Source of the DNA: Agrostemma githago
Taxonomy: Eukaryota; Streptophyta; Magnoliopsida; Caryophyllales; Caryophyllaceae
Length of the DNA stretch: 64,000 bases
NCBI GenBank assembly: GCA_958450325.1
Contig: OY288241.1
Span: forward strand, 38,616,778-38,680,777
Reading direction: 5' to 3'
Numbering within the stretch: position 1 is the stretch's first letter; every line of letters starts with the position of its first letter. A program made the translations under genes and the position numbers. The notes below the pieces were generated by a model. That model saw nothing but the letters and a program-made list of their open reading frames with translations. It ran no database searches and had not been told where the DNA came from. Positions 35,822-47,391 of this stretch are shown here, piece by piece.

Positions 35822-38352
35822 CGTAGACACCCACATTTTGACTGCCAGGTGTCTATAGCAGTTTCCAAAAAACACCCGATGATGATCGGACGCTAACGTG
35901 TTTCTACACGCTCGGATATGGGCTCAAAATCTGTAGTTGCTGGCTTGGGCATTTACGGAGTGAAAATCTCACAAAATTGACCTCAAATCCAGGCTCAGTG
36001 GGTCGTTTCCAGTCAAACAAGACTAATTTGGGTCAAAACCGACACCAAAAATAAAATTGACTTTTAGCGATTGGGTCAACCCCGGTCAAAGCCGTTTCCG
36101 AGACACATAAAAACAGCCACATAAACATCAAAAACTCAGCCCAAATACAAAACCCATCTCGAGGTCCAAAACATTGGACCCGCGCGCCCCAGCTGACCCA
36201 CTCGATCGAGTGGGCCCTCATTCAAGCCCGGCCGCAGACGCTTGGGCCACTCGACCGAGTCAAGGGGCTTCTCGGTCGAGTAACCCTAGACGGGGTACAT
36301 GGACAATGCCTATATATACACCCCCATGCACACACTTGAAGACATGGATTCAACCCTAATCAAACCCTAATCAAACCCTAATCTCATACTTGCAAACCCT
36401 AACTCTAGTACTTGGGAGACAAACCCTAAATCACCACAACTCAACTTACATCTCGATACTCCCGTGCTAGCCACAACTAGGAGTCCCGTCCGAGCATAAG
36501 AAACATGTAGGTTGAGGGTGCCAAATTCCATCTTTTCTCTCTTCTCCTTCTTTCTCGCGTCATTCGTCGTCGTAGTTGTCGTTTTTTTATTTTTTTATCG
36601 TCATTATCGCGTTATAATATCGTTAATATCACTAGTATTAAAAAGCATTAAAATATTTTTGGATTTGTGTCGAGTGCGAAGGATGTCGGAATAAGGAAAC
36701 CCGAATATACAAGAGTACCGCACCCAGCGTTGCAGGTCGCTTATCCCGACACCCCTAGCATTTGATTATAGAAACAAGTCAACTTAAACAATAATATTTA
36801 TTTCATCGATTTTCTAAAAACTATTTTCGAAACATACTTTTTTTATAAGGGTCGAAACCCGTTGACGCGGATCCGACATCACACAATCCTTAGGGATTTA
36901 TTACGATGTCGGGAAGCCGAGGGAATCAAGTCTTTTAATTCAGGCATCGATCTATTAGATTCGATACCAATTTTGTAATTGGATATTGAATCTAACGATC
37001 TAGTCAAATAAATTAACTAACGCGATTTTCGTTGATGCTAAAATAATTGTCATACAATTCGTTAGAATTGCAACACTATTAAACGCGGAGGAAATCTATT
37101 CATATCGTGCTAGTTAACTTAAAATGACTTAAAGCATTTTTTTTAAGTTTTCACTCCAGTATTCCATATCGATTCAATAATTGAATATGGGATATGACGA
37201 GTATCGAAGTTAAGTTTCGAGTATAAATTCCACAATATTTATGCCCGATTCAACAAACTCATCGAGTTATAAAAATCAAAGAGCAATTTCAAAATCAATA
37301 GCGAGTTGCAAAGCGAACCCTGGTTCGTACAGGGGGCACTCGATCGAGTGCCTAGCCCACTCGGTCGAGTGGCACCCCAAAAACCAAGACAAAATGCTTT
37401 TTCGACCTCCACTCGGTCGAGTCTCGCAATGACTCGATCGAGTGGCAACGTACTCGGCCGAGTTGGTTAATAACTCGATCGAGTAAGGTCTAAAATATGG
37501 GACAGAAGCTTCTTTCGAGGCTCACTCGGTCGAGTCCGTCAATGACTCGATCGTGTGGCCTTATCACGACAAATACCGTGAGTCCTATAGTGTCATTCGA
37601 GTCTCGTTATTACAGTTTATGACTTAGGTCGACACGTGTCTAATCAATCACGTGAAACATCACTTTTCAAAACTTTGCATCATCTTATTTACGTCATTCT
37701 ATATTATTCTATATTATCCGCAAACCGTTATTATCGTTATGCCGTTACTAACAAGTTTGTTACTTTTCTTGTTGATTTATTTGTTTATTTTATTGTACTA
37801 AAATGAACCTTCGCATGCTAAATTTAACTTCGACGTTAGAATTAATTGCAATAAATCGACATTGAAAACCTTTCAATTTCTCGCATGTTTAGGGAAAATA
37901 ATGTCTGCATATCATTTTCACCGAACTACTAACGCGCGTATTAGAAAGTCACTCGATATCTTAGTAGAGGCCGCCAATGTGCGGGCGGGGTTGGGTGTCC
38001 TTTGTGGGCTTCCTAACACGTACCTTCACCTCTTACTCAGAACCTCGGTTTCCGGATGCCCGAAACCGTTGGCGCACGAGAGTCATTCAATACACGATAA
38101 CCGGTAGTGACAGTATCGGTATCGCAATGCAAAGGAACGAGCCCAATAAACTCTGACATTGGAAATGGGCCGTATTTTGTATATGGCCCACTACAACATA
38201 GAGTGGGTTCGAACGGGCCCGAAGTCCCACAAAGTTCGGTGGCGACTCCACTTAGATTTAAATTTCAATTCGATCCATTCTCATATGGAGATCCATTCGC
38301 CTCCCCAAACCCGCGCGTGGCCGCGTCGGGGTGGACCTATGTCATGTCCGCA
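35822..38352 (+). repeat. Inner Tat element 3' LTR (2531 bp)
   Basis: The first base is changed (CGTAGACACC in place of TGTAGACACC) and the end reads GTCCGCA in place of GTCCACA. It holds the same features as the 5' LTR: palindromes near 36200, 36249 and 36270, TATA near 36311, AACCCTAA run, second palindrome cluster 37337-37557. It lacks one 21 bp unit of the upstream cluster. Confidence 0.9.
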
Positions 38353-38376
38353 CCTACGTATTCACGTGTAGTGAAA

Positions 38377-38967
38377 TCAAACCAAGCCATAGTTCAGCGT
38401 TGAAAGATATATTATGGTGCCTAGTTTATTAGGGCTTTGTGTGTAACTAGCCATAGCGATGGTGTAAGCTAGGTGCATTCCCAATGATGTCTTGATCAAA
38501 GGGATAGAATAATTAGGATGTTGATCCTGTGACTGTGAGCGTTCTCCGAGGTAGCCCCCAGAGGTGGTGTGAACTATTTGGGCATGTTCTATGCCGACCG
38601 CAGGTTGAATTCCCGTGTTTGAGGCAGGTAACTGGTTTGGATGTTTTTGGAAATTTGGAGCTAGGTCGCAAGTGGCCTTGATGATTCGAAATCTGGAGAT
38701 CGATTTTGTGGAGCTAAGGCTTCGAGGGTAAGGTATTGTATGTGGTAGGAAAGGGGAAAGTCGAGTAAAAATGACTCGGACTTTGATTGTGCAGGTTTGA
38801 TAATGCGGGATCTGATTTCTATGTCTGGCCCCAATGGTTAGGGTGTATCCTATGGAGCATGAATCCTCAAAATTCCGGGCTGTCTCTTCGCCTAGGTCTC
38901 GAGAAGATCTTGAGGGTTGTAATGTGGGAAGGCTAAATGTGGTATTAGTTGACCAGCTGATTGTCAC
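38377..38967 (-). other. 196-codon open frame in the outer element, unrecognised
   Basis: Starts ATG (MTISWSTNTTFSLPTL) and is open to 38377, near the inner insertion edge. Composition is ordinary but I see no domain. It could be a worn remnant of the element's 3' region or chance. Confidence 0.2.
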
Positions 38968-40389
38968 CCTTCTGTTTTATGGTATAGGCATCGATATTTT
39001 TTAATTGACCGTACCCCGGTCAAGGTCTTTCACTTGGGTTGACCGTTGACCATGGTCATGGGTTTTTGTTGGTTGACCTCTTAGCCCCGGTCATGGTATT
39101 CTTCATTTGGGTTGACCGTGCCCCGGTCAAGGGAATGACCGTATCTGGTCGGGGTTTATTGAGGGTTCTTATTTTTGATGGCCGACTCTTTTGTTTTAGC
39201 CTTTTGCTTTTTCCTTGGACTTTTGATTTTTTGACCGGTTTTTTTTTCTTTTTTTTTTTCACGGTAATCCCCTCCTATGATGTTGTGGGTGGACTTGGGG
39301 TTGGGCCTATCGGTTGGGTTAGGCCTTTGGAGCTAAACCTTTGCAAGGTGTAAGCATAGTTGGTGTTTGTGTGAGTGCAACTCGCGGTGGAGTACTCTAC
39401 AATAAATATGGTGGTTTGGATCTCGGTATTGTCCTCATAATCCCGAGCAAACTTGGTGGGAGCATTGTCCCAAGTTGGGTATTTTTGGCATCAAGTCTAT
39501 AAAGCCACGATGTTTCTTTTTCTTTTGGTCAGCCTAACGCCTAAGGTAAGGACTGGTTAAACTTATTGGAGGGGTGTTTATTGTGGGGAATGGGCTTGCT
39601 TTCCGTCTTGAACCCAAACAAGGAGACTACCTAGATTTGTCATAGGATTCGATACCGCTTCTGCTAAGGGTAGTTTTGTGGCTTTCTATACCAGACATGG
39701 AACAGGTAAAGGAAAACACGGGTCTCAGTTCCTACAGTCATTATAGATGTGCCTATAACAGTCACGTGCGTGTGCTCACAGTGTATGATGGTGTTCATCA
39801 TGTTCTCGGAAACACATAAGGAAAGTATATATGAGAGATATAAAAGCTGATTTTATTGAATTTGAAAAGAGGACAGAATACAGTTGATTCTGACTCTGAC
39901 TTGGAAATGAGGATGTAGGATATCCTCGACTCGGACTCAGACTCGAATCGAATCCGGACTTCCGAATGCTTGGCTAGTGTATGTTCTTTTTGGTAAGGTT
40001 CTTGATTAGAGAAAATGACAAGTGCCACGACTCGCCTAAACTCGGTTTTGCGCAAATGCAAGAGAGGGAGTCAAACTAGACATGGCCCGGGGTTACGGGT
40101 CGACAAAGACTCTTGGACCGGAATACTCGAACGTTGACCTTGACGAGGTAACGACCTTGGCTTGGACCCGACCACGAGACTCAAGCTGCACAAGGGTGAG
40201 TCCAAAAATGGGGCGACCGTGTTTGACCGTGTCGCGTGCTCGGACCAACCGTGGCGACCTAAACCAAAGGTGACTCGAGTGTTCGTAGCATATGTACGAC
40301 TCGAAGAAGGCGTCATAAGGATACCGGTGTATGATGAACGCACGGTACCGCTTAAGGTGACCGTGGTTGACTGCTCGGGTGGAGGATAG

Positions 40390-40670
40390 CCCCTGGTTGA
40401 GACTAAAGTCTCTGATAGGACTCAGATGGTGTGACATCTAAGAGACTCTAAAGTGGCACACGTGAGACAACACGTGTAGGACACGACCCTTAGAGCAACC
40501 GTGATTGATCGCTCTGCCGAAGGGTAACCCCCGAGTGAGACCAAGGACTCTAATAGGACTCAGATGGTGTGACATCTAAGTGATTCAAAAGTGGGGTACG
40601 TGAGACAACACGTGAAAGACATGACCCTTAGAGCAACCGTGATCGACCGCTCTGCTGAAGGGTAGCCCCC
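40390..40670. repeat. 138 bp imperfect tandem duplication
   Basis: GGACTCAGATGGTGTGACAT recurs at 40418 and 40556, and the following CACGTGAGACAACACGTG and CCCTTAGAGCAACCGTGAT segments repeat with the same step. Confidence 0.8.
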
Positions 40671-42126
40671 GAGTGGGATTGTAGGTTTTGTTAAGACTCG
40701 AATGTTGGACGAGTGACCCTTAGGTGTAAGGATCACGAACCTTTAGCTACAGGGCTATGCATTGTAAAAGGTTGACTCGGCCTCGAGGAAAGGCATACAG
40801 GGTAAGGGAAGAAACTTGCGATGTAAGATCAGTAGAGTTTCGACGCTAGAGATCCTCGACTTAGCTTGAATAAGGGTGCCCTGTGATTAGGGTCGACCCT
40901 GCACCCTTAAGTTAAAGGACTCTCGAATTGGGATGACTCGACTAACGGATTGAAAGACGGGCGAGATTCCCTTAGGAAAGGTCGTGGGGACCATCCTGCT
41001 AGAGGGAAAGGTCGCGTGGGACTTTCTAGTTAGGACTCGAGTGTTTAGACGAACCTTCCTTTTAGGAGTGTATGACTCGTGTTGGTTGGTTATGCCTTTA
41101 GAAAAAGGCGGACTAGGATGGGGAAGAAACCCGTGATGTAGAATCAACGGAGTTTCGACGCTAATAGACCTTCGACAAATTATGAAAAGACCCGACACAC
41201 GGATTACGGTAGGTCCTATAATAAGGAAGGTTTTTGAAAAAATGATTGAATTTTGAAAATTGAGAGGACGATCCTGAAATTGGTAGTGGGCCAATAGAAC
41301 CGGGCATTTGAAATATTGAAATGGTCGGGAGTAAATTCGCATTTTGAAAAATTGGGAGACGGTCCCGTCTTTTGAAATTGGCAGCATGCCGACAGAACCG
41401 AGCTTTTTGAAAAGTTGAATATTTGGAATTTTGAAAATTGAATATCGAAAATAAATTTCCGAAAATTTTGAAAATTGTAGACGGGATCCTGAAGATTTGA
41501 AAATCAGAATGGAATCTCGAAGATTTGAAAATCGAAATGGGATTATTATTTTTGAAAATCGAAATGGAATTTTGAAAATTTGAAAATCAAATGGTGGATT
41601 GGAAATTCGAATTTTGAAATGGACAGCATGCCGGCTAGTAAATAGGCTATTTTGAGTCAAATCGTAAGTCTAAAATCTGGCAGCATTTCGAGTTTTTGAA
41701 ATTGGATATTTTTGAAAAATGCATTTTTGAAATGACGGTTTTTGAAAAAAAATGACACGGAAACCAAGTAGCACGTAGTCAAACAAGCATTATAACGACG
41801 GTTATGTATGCATTACGCTAAGTCTCGGTCGGTCGAAATAGGGTCTATACCAACAACGATGGTTCTCTCGTAAATCAGGACGGACTCCCTAAGCCGAATT
41901 GGTCTTAGGACATGCCGCGAAACCCATACGAGTTCGGCCATAGAAGTCTTTAGCGCACTCATTTAGGAAAGCACCGCGGTATAGTGGGACGTCAGTCACA
42001 TGTAACCGGCCCGGGCAAAAATGGGTTATGCATGAATCATTAAACTAATGCGCGTACATTAATATTCGAACGATTTCTTTTCGAGTCTCACCCTAGGAAC
42101 CCCGATGACTAGTGGTACATCAGGTA

Positions 42127-42144
42127 TCCCCAGCGGAGTCGCCA
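42127..42144 (-). other. Primer binding site of the outer element
   Basis: The plus strand reads TCCCCAGCGGAGTCGCCA, the reverse of the inner element's site. It is separated from the LTR by a 35 bp palindromic stretch. Confidence 0.75.
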
Positions 42145-42201
42145 AATTGTGGACCTACGTCATGTCCACAATTTTAAATTGTGGACATGACGTAGGTCCA
42201 C
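42145..42201. repeat. 25 bp perfect inverted repeat at the LTR/primer-site junction
   Basis: Arms at 42149-42173 and 42177-42201 (GTGGACCTACGTCATGTCCA and its complement) with a 3 bp spacer. The right arm is the LTR end; the left arm is an inverted copy of it. Confidence 0.9.
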
Positions 42202-43870
42202 CCCGACGCGGCCACGCGCGGGTTTGGGTAGGCGAATGAATCTCGTGGTAATATTGATCTCGGGTCGAAATTTAAATCGAAGTTAGGAGTCGCCACCGAA
42301 TTTTATGAGAATTCGGACCCGTTCGAACTCACTCTACACCTGGGCGTTTCGTGTACAAAACACGACCCGCTTTTAGTGCTAGAGCTTATGAGTTCGTCCC
42401 TTTGCATTATGACACCGACGCCGAGTTATCGGGAATCATGCATCAAATGACTCTCGTGTGCCAACGGTTTCGGACATCCGGAAACCATGGTTCTGAGTAA
42501 GGGGTGAGGGTACGTGTTGGGAAGCCCACGAAGGACACCCAACCCCGCCCGCTCCTAGCGGCCTCTACTAAGATACCGTTTGATTTTTGTGTACGCGCGT
42601 TAGTTTGACGATGAAATGTTATGCAAACGACATTTTAGCTAAGCATGTGAATTACGTGTGAACTACGTCATTTTAATGCATCTAAATTATTGTCGAAGTT
42701 GTTTAGCATGCGACGTTCATTTAAGGCAATAAATGGCAAACATCGAAAATAGAAAACTCGTAAATAAATTACAAATCACACGGGCGGAATACAACCCGGA
42801 ATTTACAATACAACGAGCGAAAAAAATAGAATAATCGAATTAAAAAACGGTAAACATTAACTATAAACGGACCCGTAAATAGAAAATGTAAGCTAACCGT
42901 AATTAGAATAAATGGACGAACTTCAATTAAATACACATTATGTTGTGCATTAAACGGAGGACGGAGACTTTAATATGCGCTTGCGTACGGGGTCGTAGCG
43001 TGGTGCTAACTCGATCCCGGGTCTCGAAGTCTTGTTCCGACTTATCATATTGAAAGATTGGTATTTAGACTAGTCATGCGTCGGATACGACTAAGGAGTC
43101 GTCGACACAAAATTAGTCGTGTAAGACATTAGTCAATGTCGTAAAGGTGACTAGAATATAATGTGATGCATGGTTTTTGAAAATGTAGGCACGTGATTGA
43201 CTTTACACGTGTCGACTGAAGTCGTAAAATATTTCACGAGGCTATATGACGTTTAGGAGATCACGTCCTAATACAAAAAGGGACCACTCGATCGAGCCAT
43301 GGTCAGGACTCGATCTAGTGACCTTGCACAGACCCCCCTGCCTCGTTTATGGAGTGCTACTCGATCGAGTGTGCTATGACACTCGATCGAGTGCCTCCTG
43401 TTTGAGTTGCTGCTTAGTTTCGTAAAAGGCGGCCATTACGAGTTTTATTTCATTTAAAACCGATTGTCAACCGAGTCGAGTATAAATATGGCATAATTTA
43501 TATTCGGCTCGGTTTTCGGTACCCGTAAGATTTTTTATGATTACGAGACCGGCATCGGGATTTTAAAAAAGAGTGTGATAAAATCGTTTTGAATCGGATT
43601 AGGACGAAATTAATTCCCTCTGGGTTAGGACATCTATAATAATCCTTACGGATTATGTGATGCTCGGTTTAGCGTCATGGGGTTTCGTACCAATCTTGAA
43701 AATGGTATCGGACTCGTTCAACTACGTACTACAATGATCACGTTACGCCCTTAAGTACTTAGGGCGGTGCTCCTCGAAAGGGCACCACCACTGTCGCGAC
43801 TTGTAAAGGGATTAAACGGACTTGGAGCGGTAGTCGTAGCTAAACGCGTTCAATCCGAAAACGGTTTTTA

Positions 43871-43921
<51 letters not shown>

Positions 43922-44040
43922 GATATTAAAATGTTAAATGTTAGTGTACATAAATAAAATGTTAGAATGCGAATGAATAAAAAGTTAGTAACAAAAAATT
44001 AAAATGTTAGTTAACGATAAAAATAAATGTTAGTGTTAGT

Positions 44041-44084
<44 letters not shown>

Positions 44085-44092
44085 GTATATAC

Positions 44093-44141
<49 letters not shown>

Positions 44142-44999
44142 CGAAATGAAGAGAGAAAGGAGAAAGAGATGTCGGGATTTGAATTACACCCTCAACCTAC
44201 ATGCTTAATATGACCTCGAAAACGGACTCGAAATAGCGACGTGAGCGCGGGAGTGTCGAGGATGTAAGTAGAGTTATGGTGTGTGTATGGTTAAGGAGAG
44301 GATGCTCTCGGGTCTTTGACGAGTTTTGATCTCGGGATTTTGAATTTGTGTATGTGTGTGTGTCGATGATGGATGATCGAATGTTGAGGTTATATGAGGT
44401 GAAGATGTAGTGTAAAATGTGATGTTGCTTAGGGTTTTTAAGGTTGTGAAAAGTTGATGGGTGATTGGAAGAGTTGTGAAATGAATTGATGTGATGAGGT
44501 ATTTACAAGGAGGACCCCGGTTTAGGGTCACTCGATCGAGTGGTGTAAGTGCACTCAATCGAGTGATCGGTTCAAATCCGGTTCAGCCGGTTCTCAGACT
44601 TACTCGATCGAGTGGGTCAAACCGGTTGGAGGCTAAATAGGGGAAGATTTGTTGACTTTTTTAAATTAGATTTGGTAGTTGAGGCTAACTTCTAGAAGCG
44701 CATGTAGCTGATTTTATGTGTCGGATTCGTCTTTGACCGGGTTTTGACCCGGTCGCTAAAAGACGGTTTTATTTCCGGTGTCGGTTTTGGCCCAAATTAG
44801 TCTCATTTTATTGGAAACGATCCACTGGGCCTGGATTTGAGGTCGGTTTTGAGAGATTTGCACTCAGCTAAATGCCCACGTCGGATACTATTGGTTCCGA
44901 GTCCGTATTCGAGCGTATTAAGTCACGTTTACGTCCGCTCATCATCGGGTGTTTTGTCGGGAACTGCCATAGACACTAGCAGGCAAATTGCTGTCTACA
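42180..44999 (-). repeat. Outer Tat-family element, 5' LTR (2820 bp, uninterrupted)
   Basis: The plus strand reads TGTGGACATGACG to CTGTCTACA. It matches 9236-10932 plus 20571-21681 and shows the empty (TA)n site at 43877-43918. It contains palindromes at about 43289-43392 (some worn) and 44528-44612, and (TAA)n and (TA)n tracts at 44045-44139. Confidence 0.9.
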
Positions 45000-45004
45000 C
45001 AAGT

Positions 45005-45234
45005 ATTTTTTAAAAATATAAAAAATTTGATATTTATAACGTACTATCATCGATTAGATAATTTAAACAAGATCCACATGACTATATTTTATCTCATATA
45101 TTAAAAATTGTACTGACAATTTCACTCACTTATAAAAAGTACCCAAAAAATAAATACAAACAATAAAATGAACCGTATAAATTACGTACAATAAATTATA
45201 CCCCCACGCACCAAGTCACTATTAACGGAGGGAG
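45005..45234. mobile_element. Right part of the MITE split by the Tat element
   Basis: Follows the CAAGT duplicate at 45000-45004. The interior resembles the MITE at 4896-5159 (AAAAATTTGATATTTATAAC, CATGACTATATTTTATC). It ends ACGGAGGGAG at 45234 with CA where TA is expected. Confidence 0.65.
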
Positions 45235-45905
45235 CATCAATTTATCTGAATGCTTGGCCAAACGAGGGGACTACTTTTTACCGTCGGCGCTTTAATTTAC
45301 TTCTTACCGTCGGCGTTAATTACGTGAAATGACGACTTTGGCCTTACTATTTATTCTCAAAATAATATTACTTTTACATTTTATAGATTATCGATTTATT
45401 AAAACTCGATAACAAAACCGTCCTGTTTTATTATCGTGATAAACTAAAACCGACTTCCTATATAGTTAATTACGCAAAATGACGAGTTCTCCTTTGCAAT
45501 GAATTCTCGAAATATTATCACATTTACATTTTATAGAGTATCGGTTTATTAGAACTCGATAATAAAACCGTTTTTTCGATTATTGTTACGCCTCCGATTT
45601 TTAAAAGTTAATTAGATTAATTAACGACCTAATACAATTTAATAAACGTAATTTACAAATACGAGTAATATGCATAATTAATCTACGACAAGTCGACAAT
45701 CAAGACTTATAATACAGGTCGATGCAAATTAAAATAAAAAAATCCGGAAATGGGTCAGGTCAAGTGGGTTTTTCGACCAACCTAAGGGTCGTATTATTTT
45801 CTATATAATATTTGAAAGTTTTGAGAAATAGTTTAAGTATAATGTAAATCTTCCAATGGTATGAGACATGAAGTATAAGGTGGTGAAATTGGTTACATTG
45901 ATAAC
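45235..45905. repeat. AT-rich DNA with a worn ~160 bp tandem duplication
   Basis: Units from about 45317 and 45477 share TTTACATTTTATAGA, TATCGRTTTATTARAACTCG and ATAAAACCG. No gene. The rest to 45905 shows nothing that I can name. Confidence 0.6.
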
Positions 45906-46584
45906 TGATGGGGGTCGGTAACCTACTGCGGGTCGCCCGCCATTTGAGCCCCAGGATGGCCCGACCCGGGAACAGAGGAGGACCTGCCCTGCAGACCACC
46001 GAACAAAGATCACTGAATCCTCCAAGGCACTCACCTGCTCGGCAGGGCCAAGACGCTAGCCAAAAAGGGCAGTCAAGCCCCCCTGCCTGCTGGCCCCCAA
46101 GGTGTCTTCACCCCCAGCAGAGGCAGGGAAAACCAGGGGCCCCTCCGTCATTTGCCTAAGGTAAAGGAGAATGAGTGGGTGAGGTGAATCCACTTGTCAC
46201 CCCCTCATCCACTCATTTTCCCTCTCTCCTCTTCTCTTCTCTCTCTTGTGGGAAGGTATAAATACTCTCCCATTTCCCACATTGAGGAGGTTGGATTTTC
46301 TCTCTCTACACTCTCACTCTAAAAATACGCCACCTAGCTCCTCACGAACTAGGTTGCTTAAGGCTATTCACGGACTGACTTAGGCATCGGAGAGGGTTCC
46401 CTCGGACACCTCCGAGGCCCTGTGCGTTCACCGTGTAGGGAGCATGCCATCTTCGCCGGGAAGGTCCGACCATTGGAATGTGAGAAAAGAGAGACCAAAG
46501 GAAGTCAAACGAGTACCATCCGAGCAATATCATAATCATAAGATCCGAATCCAAAGTCGGGTCTATTGTTTCCACACCGGAACA
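45906..46584 (+). repeat. Element A 5' LTR (gypsy-like, ~679 bp)
   Basis: TGATGGGGGTCGG to CACCGGAACA, with a TATA box (GGTATAAATA at about 46255) and CT-rich leader. It is followed at once by a primer site. The exact start is the least certain boundary, since the partner LTR lies outside the window. Confidence 0.7.
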
Positions 46585-46587
46585 ATT

Positions 46588-46605
46588 TGGCGCCGTCTGT
46601 GGGGA
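46588..46605 (+). other. Primer binding site of element A
   Basis: TGGCGCCGTCTGTGGGGA, 3 bp after the LTR end. This type of site is common in plant gypsy elements. Confidence 0.75.
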
Positions 46606-46661
46606 CTTATTTGGTTGTGCCCACGAATCCCCCACAAAAAATCAACCACAATCAAAACAAA

Positions 46662-47391
46662 ATGCCTGAAATCGTAGAGGCCAATTCTGGGGCGGGTCCG
46701 ACGGTACCACCGGTGATCCCCCTATATGGCATGCCTACACCTGGGGTAACGCCTACTGCGACAATCCCAGGGGTAGGGCGAGCAAGCCTTCATGAAGCAC
46801 CCAATGGAGGAAATGCAGTCGCAGCTGGGCAGGTCAGCTATCAGAGGCCCACCCTGAATCTCACCCCTGCCCAGATCGCACAGACCGCCATCTTTTTCTC
46901 GACCATGCTCAACCAGGAGTTCACCTTTGAGGACCTGATGGGCAGGATCGCAATGACCCCCAGGCAGCTCCACTTTGAAGGGGTGGATGAAGCTGGGGGC
47001 ACGAAGCGAACCGTCGTCAGGAACATCCAGAGAAAGGTGAGGAAAACGGCTCAAGGGTATGTGCAGGCCCAGAAGCGCCTCACCGAAACCCAGAAACAGC
47101 CTGCTCAGCAACAACCCTTTTCCATACATACCACTGAGTCTACCTCAGCTATGGAAAAGAGGGGTCTATCCCAGGAACTCCAGGATAAGTTGAAGCACAA
47201 GGAACCAGCGACAACCCGCCTAGGGGAGACGCAGGGAGATGTCTTCTCCAGGCTGACCCCAGCCGGATCGCAACGAGCTCCAGGGTTATCCCACAGCCTG
47301 CAATCAAGGCTCAACCACGGGCAGCCATTGGAGTCAAAACACCGTCAGGGTGATAACCTGGAGCCACCCCAGAAAAAACGGTCCAGGCACC
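46662..47391 (+). pseudogene. Element A gag N-terminal part, cut by element B
   Basis: ATG at 46662 (MPEIVEANSGAGPTVPPVIP), 77 bp after the LTR. 243 codons are open up to the insertion of element B at 47392; the frame runs on into the B LTR by chance. A proline/glycine-rich head is followed by a charged, glutamine-rich body. No nucleocapsid or enzymatic domain remains. Assignment to gag rests on position behind LTR and primer site. The rest of element A must lie beyond the window. Confidence 0.6.

Larger units (their letters stand above)
22905..38352 (+). mobile_element. Full-length Tat-lineage Ty3/gypsy retrotransposon, defective
   Basis: Length 15.4 kb. LTRs 22905-25484 and 35822-38352; primer site after the 5' LTR; polypurine tract before the 3' LTR. 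Near-identical 5 bp flanks (CCTAT 22900-22904, CCTAC 38353-38357) mark the target site. Domain order is gag, protease, RT, RNase H, a second RNase H and integrase, with a long 3' region that carries an antisense gene. A second RNase H before integrase is the known mark of the Tat lineage (Ogre/Retand relatives). Stops and frameshifts in gag, protease and pol, and an LTR deletion, show that it is not young. It sits antiparallel in a relative of its own family. Confidence 0.9.
38353..42179 (-). mobile_element. Outer Tat element, internal 5' part, without gag-pol
   Basis: The minus-strand primer site lies at 42127-42144, with the leader homologous to the inner element from there to about 40900 (GAAAATTTGAAAA repeats). 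Then comes unrelated non-coding DNA with short GTTGACCG/CCCCGGTCAA repeats (39000-39140) and a 138 bp tandem duplication (about 40390-40670). No gag, RT or integrase homology is visible on either side of the inner insertion. The whole internal region is therefore only about 5 kb and non-coding, as in LARD-type elements that depend on a relative's proteins. Confidence 0.75.

Noticed and set aside
40887..41660. 257-codon minus-strand open frame
   Set aside because: It lies in the Tat leader made of short TTTTCAAAATTTC-type repeats; composition, not selection, keeps it open.
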